A DNA stretch of 17,277 bases, taken from the NCBI RefSeq assembly GCF_000344685.1, contig NW_006920416.1:662686-679962 (forward strand), in the 5' to 3' direction. Below, in pieces: positions 10,554 through 17,277 of the stretch. A model generated the notes under the pieces. It saw only the letters and a program-made list of their open reading frames with translations. It ran no database searches and was not told the DNA's origin. This DNA is from Gloeophyllum trabeum ATCC 11539. Taxonomy: Eukaryota; Basidiomycota; Agaricomycetes; Gloeophyllales; Gloeophyllaceae. Every line of letters begins with the position of its first letter. Position 1 is the first letter of the stretch. The position numbers were made by a program, and so were the translations under genes.

Positions 10554-10904
10554 CTAGTTCGACGCATTCGCGTCGGTAATATAGGGTCGCTGGAACACTC
10601 GCCCAACTACCGTGTTCGTAGGTGGACTGAATACACGGTCCGTGAATGTGCGCGTTGCTGGCGGTTCGTCACTCTCACCGCTAGGCAGTTCCCTGCTGTC
10701 GGCTGCTTCGTGGAACGCTGCGAGCGGAGGATAGTTCCGAACTCGACGAGATTCGTCGAGCTCCTCCTTTCGCTCTCCTGAATCTTCGACATTATCGTTG
10801 GCGGTGAGCAACGCCTCGTTTTCGTTCCCTGGTATTGTGGACTGCCCAGACCGCGCCTCAACAAATGCGTCTTGGTTGGTAAATTTGTGGTCTGATTCAG
10901 TCAT
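10554..10904 (-). CDS. Hypothetical protein, 116 aa (weak)
   Basis: An open frame of 116 codons, hydrophilic and rich in Glu, Ser, Asn and Arg, with no membrane segment or recognised domain. It starts 4 nt after the stop of the next minus-strand ORF (10909-11337). I tried to splice the two, but the available donor and acceptor pairs give a stop codon or an intron of only 21 nt. It may be a chance ORF or a fragment of a decayed gene. Confidence 0.2.
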   Translation of the reverse strand: MTESDHKFTNQDAFVEARSGQSTIPGNENEALLTANDNVEDSGERKEELDESRRVRNYPPLAAFHEAADSRELPSGESDEPPATRTFTDRVFSPPTNTVVGRVFQRPYITDANASN

Positions 10905-10908
10905 CTAT

Positions 10909-11337
10909 TTACCAATCTTCAGGTGAACCTCCCGTAATCTCATTATGCGATTGTATGAGATGACACACCTCATCCTCGTCTGATTCGGAGTCATCAAAGT
11001 CAAGGTCACTGTCGTCCCAGAGTTCGTCCAGGACCTCGTCCCATTCCTCCCACTCCTCATCAGAATCGTGTGGCTCATCATCTGCGGTCACAAAGGCCAG
11101 CGCAATGAGTAACCTTCTCAGATTCCTCTTCTCTTCGGGTGTCATCCGAGACTCGCAGTGAAGTTTGGCGGCCATTGGAAGTGAGACAGAGCAGAGATGA
11201 CCTGGAACGTTGCAATATCGGGTGTTGTGGTCAGAGTTGAGTGTGAGTGGCGTGGCGCTTTTATCCACCACTTGTTTGCTCGCGGATGTTGCCGGTGGCT
11301 CGCTTGGGGCTGCTGGCCCATTGTAGAAGACTGACAA
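10909..11337 (-). CDS. Hypothetical acidic protein, 142 aa (weak)
   Basis: An open frame whose N-terminal half is Ser/Pro/Ala-rich. A short basic-hydrophobic segment follows (about residues 64-83, containing EEKRNLRRLLIALAF), then a strongly acidic Asp/Glu/Trp run (about 84-125). Internal methionines at residues 55 and 65 are alternative starts. The acidic run uses varied synonymous codons rather than a simple DNA repeat, which favours real coding. No domain is recognised. Acidic segments like this occur in chromatin proteins and ahead of some transposase domains, but no such domain follows here. Confidence 0.3.
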   Translation of the reverse strand: MSVFYNGPAAPSEPPATSASKQVVDKSATPLTLNSDHNTRYCNVPGHLCSVSLPMAAKLHCESRMTPEEKRNLRRLLIALAFVTADDEPHDSDEEWEEWDEVLDELWDDSDLDFDDSESDEDEVCHLIQSHNEITGGSPEDW

Positions 11338-11518
11338 ATATATTGCTTGAGCGGTCCATGGGAGTGCGCCGTTTCAACATTGCGGATGATCCAATATCGG
11401 GAAGTCCTCGACTCTCTTTAAGCCAACCTCGTCTTTGCTAATCATACAAGCCGAACATACAGTCACCTTGCCGGATTGCCAGCCATAAGTATTCCCGGAG
11501 CCTCGATCTCTCTCGCAA

Positions 11519-12805
11519 TCAGACTACGGTTTCCTGCGGACGCACTATCAACTTCTGACCACTGACTCGGCCTTCTTCCATCTTGCCACTATGCCGTTCA
11601 AGCCGCCCGGAATCACCTTCACCGGGTTCGGCTGCGACAGCGCGTTCGCGTACAAGTCAGCATACCACGCAGAGCAAGGTCACTCGGACGCTTACCTTGA
11701 TATCCCCCTTGACGAGCAGATCGGGCAGCGCGGCGAACAAGCTCGCCACTGCCTTCTCATTACCCGCACGTGGATGAAGCCCATAATGTAGAAGGCCCTC
11801 TTATGGGACTCCCGATCGGCGCGGATCGTCGGGGGAAGGGTGAGGACGAGAGTCCCTCCCGGCGCCAGCAGGTCGTACGCCGTTTGCTGCGAGTCGTTCA
11901 CGCTCACTGCATCGAAAATGATCTCCAGCTGTGCGATCATTACCGCCGACACGGCCGAACGGAGGGCCTCCGCTTGGAGGCTCCTGTCGATCACATGCGT
12001 TGCGCCGAGGGACTTGAGGAGGGACTCGTTGTGCGGCGACGCCGTGACTATGATGGGGGAGAAGCCTGAGAGCGTCGCAAATTGGATGACTATAGATATG
12101 GCGTGAGATAGATATATTCTGAATTTTGGATTAGTAGCGTAACTCACCAAGCTGCCCCACGGAGGAAGACCCTCCAGAGATGAAAATAGGTTTTCCAGAG
12201 TACTTACCACGTCCGCCCGCCTCCCAAGGAGGGGTCAGGCCGGCGCTTCCAGGGCCTGCTTCATTCACCTCACCGTAGAGTCCGAAGGCGGCAGCTATGG
12301 TAGCGCTGGGCAGAGACGCCGCTTCATCAAGCGACAGCTGAGAAGGGACCTGACAGCAAGGCGACTCAGCAATCATTCCAACCCACAGGGAATCTCCATG
12401 TATAGGGTGTACCTTGGCGCTGAAGTCTGCTACTGTGAGCGCATATTGCTGATATCCGGCGCTGTCTTGGGTGTAACTTCCTTGAGACATCCTATGAGGT
12501 AATAGCATTTCAAGAGAGAATCTAGAAATAAAGGGACAAACATCCTACACTCTATCTCCTTTGGCGAAACGGGCAACCCTCTCGCCGATGTCTACCACCG
12601 TGCCTGCGAGATCTGCTCCGAGAACAGCAGGATAGTTCTCCACAAAACCCGGGAGCCCTTGCTAGATCTTCCATTCCAGTGGATTGAGGGCGGCAGCCTC
12701 GATCTTGACGAGCAGATCCCCTGGGCCCGGGGACGGTATTGGTTTATCTGCCAATACCAGCGGGCCGCGAGGCTCTTGGAGGAAAAGTGCTTTCTGTGAG
12801 GACAT
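11519..12805 (-). pseudogene. Medium-chain dehydrogenase/reductase (enoyl reductase / ToxD-like), degenerate
   Basis: Five exons can be traced: 12805-12549, 12491-12413, 12349-12148, 12089-11696 and 11631-11519. Introns are 57, 63, 58 and 64 nt, all GT-AG. The product begins MSSQKALFLQEPRG and has the GroES-like start of the MDR family (PGPGDLLVKIEAAALNPLEW). Further on come YPAVLGADLAGTVVDIGE, GDRV, the Rossmann motif GGSSSVGQ, ATHVIDR, FDAVS and LAPGGTLVL. No structural zinc ligands are evident, as in quinone-oxidoreductase or trans-enoyl-reductase-like members. Three lesions disrupt it: an in-frame TAG right after LEWKI (12664-12662); a frameshift at about 11761-11768, after which the family sequence resumes as NEKAVASLFAALPDLL; and a second frameshift near 11590, after which the C-terminus resumes as RVSGQKLIVRPQET and ends at TGA 11521-11519. 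Recent loss of function is inferred. Sequencing error could explain one lesion but is unlikely for three. The family normally has about 340-360 aa, matching the traced length. Confidence 0.85.
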
Positions 12806-13720
12806 GTCTGTGGTTAGATGGTGGAGGTCGTTCATGGAAGTAGGCAAGTCTTTAGAGTCCGCTGGTCCACCTACTAGGAGAGCACTATACGCATCTCCGC
12901 TACGGTCGGCGTGAGCGTCTCCGCAGCTATACGCACCTTCACCAAAATCAGTGTACACGTCCTCGTAGAAGTCAGCAGGATCCGTCTCCGCGCAGGTCAG
13001 TGTACAGTGTCAGTCGCTGCAGTCGTCAGCATCCTCCGCAGGGATTAGCACCCGTAACGGTTGACGTGCCTGCACTGGATTAGACATTATTGAACAGCCC
13101 GGTCGCGCAAGTAGTCTGGGTCTCGGGTTTCAACGTACACTCCTCCCTCGATGCCGCCTTTTCAACGAGCTAACGTGTCCTTTGATTAGCTAGTACGAAA
13201 GCACCTCACCTTACTCAGGAGAGTGATGAGGGCGAAGGTATGCCGATATATCGCTCTTTATGCGACCATGACGTCGGCGTATGGCTGGACGCAGTATGTG
13301 ACTGGCTCTTCTGGTCTGATGCAGTTGTTTTTGCTGGTCGTCCGACGTCGATGCCCTTTGACTGCCGCGTCCGTTACTACTCCCTGTAACTGATTCCTGA
13401 TATTACCGCCTCCCTGAATTGATGGCAGCTATATCTCGTCGAGAAAGTGCAGCTTGACACAGATGCGCAGTGTTCATTACAGTAGGTACCTGTACGAAGG
13501 GAAGGCTCACATTTCCTTTGCATTACAGGGTTTTACCAGGCGGTCCGACGCGACGGTCCCATGGGACCTGAATTGTCCACGGTCACCTCGTTCGGACTGA
13601 CGCCGTTATTTGCGGCCATTTGTCTCTGTGGCTGATGCCCTCAGATGCGAGGTATCCGTTCGCAAACCTGCGCCAAACGCTATTTATTCCTAATATTCCT
13701 CTCTTCTGTATTGTATATTA
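12806..13720. other. Divergent intergenic region between the MDR pseudogene and the polymerase gene
   Basis: This 915-bp stretch would hold the promoters of both divergent genes. TGACGTCGG at 13269-13277 and CCGACGTC at 13342-13349 form an inverted pair of GACGTC cores about 70 nt apart, the type of site bound by CREB/ATF-class bZIP proteins. A TATTTATT run lies about 40 nt before the polymerase ATG, followed by pyrimidine-rich sequence. No gene was seen inside. Confidence 0.45.
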
Positions 13721-16313
13721 ATGCCATTCAAGCGACCAGCACCGCCTACGCACGAGTCCTCTTCGAATACCGTTCTTCCAACATCCAAACGATTCGAAAC
13801 TGCGCGCGGCCAAGAGTCTGATGCTTTGAAGGACATCAAGATCCATATAGTGGACGCGAAGCTCGACGGAAGCACTGTTGGGGAGCTATATCGACTCGTA
13901 GAGAGTGCTGGAGGGGAGCTATGCACCGATGTTGGGGGATCGGAGGTTGTTGTAACGTGTATCGGGATGAAGAAGCGGCTGCAGAGACACCTGGACTGGG
14001 AAGTTGCTGTACGTCCCCGTATTCGTATGATATTCGAGGAATTCACGCTGAATATTGCAATCTGCGCAAAGAAAGAAAAGGCTATAGTGACGCCCGAGTG
14101 GGTACGGGACTCTGTCAGCCGAGGGGAAGCCCAGCCATGCGGGGACTACGCCGCTTTGGAGGACTTGCACGACGAGACGGTGAAGAACTGCCCCGACGGG
14201 GATCGCGAAAGCAGCACTGAGCCTGAAGACAACGAGGCTGATTCTTCAAGACAGTCAGAGCCGTCGCAGACTCAGCTTCCATCCCCGCCGTCTTCGCCAT
14301 CATCAGACGCCGGTGGTACTGCGAAGCGCCTCTCGAAGGTGTCCTTGAAGGAGAAATCTGCGTCGCACCATCCCAAGAAGCCTGTGTCATCGGCTGGCAC
14401 TCAGTCTACTGCTTCGCGCGCCTCGACCGTGAATGTGCCGGCTTACCTCCTTCCTCCTGACCCCCCGATACCGACGAACCTGGCGAAGCTAAGTTACAAG
14501 TCGAGGTATGCGTGCTGCAGACCGTCGCCGCTGGTGTGTCCCAACCAAGGACTCTGTAACGTGAGCGACTATGTGGACCCTGTGGTGGTGGTGACTTGAT
14601 GACCCGCATGCGCAGGAGCTCAATATCATTAGGAAGAGCCGGGAGGTCGAGGGTGAGGATCGGAGCGCTCTTAGCTACGAACGGGCCATATCTGTGAGTC
14701 TTTGACGTTGCCTACACGTGCCGGAGCTTACTCAACGTGGTCCTGTCTGTTTCAATAGATCATCAAGGGTGGGTTGACTAAATGAACCCCTGTACATGGT
14801 TACAGGACCTGATAGCGCTGTGTGCCCCCTTAGCATACCCGAACCGGATCACTTCCCTTGCACAAGTTAAAGACCTACCTTATATTGGCGAGAAGATAAC
14901 AGGACTCGTGAGTTTTCGCTGAAGAAGGAGGCACGTCAGTGCTGATCCAACGTTCAGGTCGAAGAATACCTGAACACGGACCAGATATCCGAGGCCCGTT
15001 CCATCCTTGAGTCCGAGCGCTACAAAAGCCTCACCGCCTTCACCTCCATCTACGGTATCGGCCCGAACACCGCGCGTAAGCTGTACGCCCGCGGGCTGCG
15101 GACCATCAGGGACTTGGAGGTGTGGTACGGCGTCCGCCCGCCGGAGGGCGAGGAGGACGACGAGGGTGTGTATGAGCAGCAGCTGGAGCGCCGCATTATA
15201 TCCGTCGAGGGACAGAGTAGGTGGAGGGGACGCGGGAGGAATGAAGGTGCGGAGGTGGAGGACGATAGCTGGATTAAGATTGCGCTTGGATTGAGGGAGG
15301 AGTTAGATATCAAGTACGTTCGTGGTAACTTATTGAACGTTCGCGCTGACCCCTGTGCGCCGTGCATCAGGATTCCGAGAGACGAGGTAGAGGAGCTTGG
15401 ACGGGTTGTGGGGAGGGAGCTGGAGCAAGTGCAGCCCGGCTGCGTGTTTACGATCGTTGGCGGGTACGTGGGGTGGTCGCTTTCGTATTTAAGTAGACGG
15501 CTAATGACCAGCAGATATCGACGCGGAAAGCCAATGAGCAACGACGTGGATATCGTGTTCACGCACCCCGAGGTCGACAAGGTCAAAGGCCTCTGCGGAC
15601 GGTTTGTAAACCGGTTGTATGAGCGAGGTACGTCTCAGATGTTCTCTCGTGCTCGCGTACCATGGTTGAAAGACAATATAGGATTAGTCTCCCATGTGAT
15701 GCGTAGGTTCTTACGTCGTTCCGAGATCACCTTGCCCTGACATTTGCGAAGACCTGTCTGGGTTTCACGCTCACAACGCGTTGCGCACCACGCACTGGGA
15801 TTCCCTGGAGAAGGCGCTGACGGTGTTCACGCTGCCAGAAGACTCGCCCTTCGCCCGGGACTTTCCGGAGGGGAAAGGAGGGGAGGTAAAGAGGCGCGGT
15901 GTGCGGAGGAGGCTGGATCTGATCTTTGCGATGCCGGAGGTATATTGGACTGCGGTGATTGGCTGGTAAGTTTGCAGGGTCTGATGCATGAAGGGATGGG
16001 CAGCTTATATCAACCAGGACGGGGTCGATAATGTTCCAGCGGGATTTGAGGCAGTGGGCGACGGATAAGAAGTGAGTGTTCCTTCGTGCGTCTGCTGCTG
16101 AGCTGACCTCGACGTTGATGCAGGGGTTACAAGTTTGATAGCTCTGGCATGTGAGCGTCCTTCCATATCATAGTTGAAGTAGTGATACTTATCCTATGGT
16201 ATAGAACCCGACGCAGGGATTCGAAGCAGCTGTTCCCGAAGACGGAGAAGGATGTGTTTGATCTGTTCGAGCTCGAGTGGGTGGACCCGACTTGGAGGAA
16301 TGCGGATGTGTGA
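13721..16313 (+). CDS. Family X DNA polymerase (Pol mu/TdT-like; fungal Pol IV), BRCT-containing, 641 aa
   Basis: Exons: 13721-14008, 14072-14560, 14616-14693, 14759-14768, 14834-14907, 14958-15313, 15371-15463, 15515-15627, 15682-15702, 15752-15965, 16018-16071, 16124-16150 and 16205-16313. All 12 introns are GT-AG, 49-65 nt; the joined frame is 1926 nt. Domains: basic N-terminus; BRCT at about 37-118 with conserved W106; a Ser/Pro-rich linker to about 230; the 8-kDa domain at about 260-320 (EGEDRSALSYERA, LPYIGEKITGL); a helix-hairpin-helix at 341-356 (FTSIYGIGPNTARKLY); then the nucleotidyltransferase core. Catalytic aspartates are D473 and D475 (SNDVDIVF, after GGYRRGK) and D563 (RRLDLIF). 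The sugar-selecting motif is GWTGS (578-582), as in Pol mu and TdT, not YFTGS as in Pol beta/lambda. The product should fill gaps during non-homologous end joining in the nucleus. L313 occupies the place of the dRP-lyase lysine. The start ATG has a poor context, but no better in-frame start precedes the BRCT. The smallest exons are the least certain part. Confidence 0.93.
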
Positions 16314-16352
16314 ATGGTCCCCTATGTGGTGGTTGTGATACTATTCTTGTAT

Positions 16353-16520
16353 TAGAGTGTATCTGCTGGAGTATATACCACAGCTCGCTAATCCTGGATT
16401 AGCCGATCCTTATGCAAATTTGCACTGCGTTTGTGGTGCGTTGGGGCCTCCCGCTATGCAAAATTGCGTCAGCGACTAATCCAGAAAATCGCTGGTATAT
16501 ACTCCAGCAGATACACTCTA
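16353..16520. mobile_element. MITE, Tc1/mariner type, 164 bp with 28-bp TIRs including the TA target
   Basis: The sequence starting TAGAGTGTATCTGCTGGAGT at 16353 is repeated in perfect inverted form ending at 16520; the identical arms are 28 bp and extend to TATACCA. Counting TA (16353-16354 and 16519-16520) as the target-site duplication, the element is 16355-16518. It has no coding capacity. Inside, CTGGATTAG (about 16395) pairs with CTAATCCAG (about 16475), and two TATGCAAA-TTGC segments face each other, so most of the element can fold back. This is the usual structure of a non-autonomous mariner/pogo-derived MITE. It begins 41 nt after the polymerase stop codon and is probably in its 3' UTR or terminator. 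Confidence 0.88.
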
Positions 16521-17277
16521 TTGCCCCGTTGTAGCGCTAGATTCTTGTCTGTATTGTAGTCTGTACCATTATAATGTACTGTTTACGAGCGATCTTGACA
16601 CCAAAGAGTGAGCCGTGAACGCTCTCTGCTCTGACCTCGCCTACTTGTCTCGTCGCGTTCGTGATGGGGGTCAGACCGGTCAAGTTCGACCCGTCAAGGT
16701 CCTCCACACTGGGCGTAGGATATATCTTCGTTAGTTTACGGGTTCCATTCAAGGGTCGCGGGCGTGGTTCCCGTGGATCTCCGGGCTACGTAGAGAATTA
16801 CTGCGAAGGCTTCGCTATTGTATACCCGTAAGCCTTAAGCTTCCTCCCTGCACTCCAGTTGAGGGTTGGTAGGCTTTATGAGGTGGAATCTCCAGAATGC
16901 ACAAGATCCTGCCTAAGTATACTGAGTACTGATACTGGGCCTGACTTTACTGGGCCTGGGATCGCGGACTCGGTTGTTATGAGTTGTGGCATTTCTTCGT
17001 TGCATCCAGTCCTTCCATAGATATAGAAAACTTTCCTGCAAGTTATTCTTGCTCGGTGGGTCCTTGTGAGCGCAAGCCGGCCGCATGACCGTGGACGTAA
17101 GGCCGTAAGCGGGCAAACAGCCACAATTCAAACAAGCGACGCGTATCGACAGGGAGATGGGCATCGATAATAATATCCCTCTTTCTCCTGTTCCACTCCC
17201 TGCCCTGCTCGAGATATGAGGCCTTCCTCTTTTTTCTACGTCTCTGGCCAGCATCGACACTCCGAAAGGTCGTCTAG
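16521..17277. other. Region after the MITE, no recognisable gene
   Basis: Overlapping minus-strand frames (16913-17260, 115 codons; 16876-17124, 82 codons) show no known domain and no splice structure I could support. A short perfect dyad, GCGAAG-G-CTTCGC, occurs near 16803-16815. A partial gene continuing past the window edge cannot be excluded. Confidence 0.5.

Noticed and set aside
770..12664. Possible TAG reassignment or readthrough, since TAG interrupts RT (770), the MDR gene (12664) and a weak ORF (9645)
   Set aside because: Two of the three are in elements that also carry frameshifts, so ordinary decay is enough. The intact bZIP and polymerase genes give no evidence of TAG as a sense codon.
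14494..14535. Extra intron in the polymerase at GTATGCGTGCTGCAG (about 14505)
   Set aside because: It would be only 15 nt, and the retained residues (YACCRPSPL) fit the sequence before the 8-kDa domain.
16876..17260. Overlapping minus-strand ORFs at the right edge as a gene
   Set aside because: No domain, no splice support and unconvincing composition; treated as chance frames.
1..17277. tRNA, rRNA, CRISPR array, or prokaryotic-type operon or defence system
   Set aside because: No B-box-like tRNA signature, rRNA sequence or regularly spaced repeats were seen, and the intron-rich genes are eukaryotic.

Overview
The window looks like nuclear DNA of a filamentous basidiomycete, probably an Agaricomycete. 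Three things point there: many 49-65 nt introns with GT-AG ends, the protein families present, and a Ty1/copia element with a fungal-type reverse transcriptase. This assignment is inference; no rRNA or tRNA gene is present to confirm it.

Layout. (1) Positions 1-2242 (+): the 3' part of a Ty1/copia LTR retrotransposon, with the end of the integrase-RT linker, reverse transcriptase, RNase H, polypurine tract and 3' LTR. The pol frame carries one frameshift and one in-frame TAG. The LTR U3 holds an in-register array of heat-shock-element pentamers. (2) 2243-3552: no recognisable gene. (3) 3553-5147 (-): an intact two-exon gene for a 513-aa bZIP transcription factor with a probable membrane segment after the zipper, an architecture resembling ATF6 and plant bZIP17/28. 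(4) 5148-11340: about 6 kb without a recognisable gene, apart from weakly supported acidic ORFs at 10554-11337 (-). (5) 11519-12805 (-): a decayed medium-chain dehydrogenase/reductase (MDR, enoyl-reductase/ToxD-like) gene. Its five exons and four introns can still be traced, but it has a nonsense codon and two frameshifts. (6) 13721-16313 (+): an intact family X DNA polymerase gene, reconstructed here as 13 exons and 12 introns encoding 641 aa. It has BRCT, 8-kDa, helix-hairpin-helix and nucleotidyltransferase domains. Its active-site signature (Gly-Trp before TGS, long spacing between catalytic Asp residues) is that of Pol mu/TdT, suggesting a role in end joining. (7) 16353-16520: a 164-bp Tc1/mariner-type MITE with 28-bp perfect terminal inverted repeats, 41 nt after the polymerase stop codon. 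(8) 16521-17277: nothing recognised.

The genes do not form a pathway. The MDR pseudogene and the polymerase gene diverge from a 915-bp intergenic region. The bZIP gene and the retroelement point toward each other. No defence island, CRISPR array or biosynthetic cluster is visible. The most interesting signals are the membrane-anchored bZIP, the heat-shock-like LTR promoter, the Pol mu-like active site, and the MITE in the polymerase 3' region.
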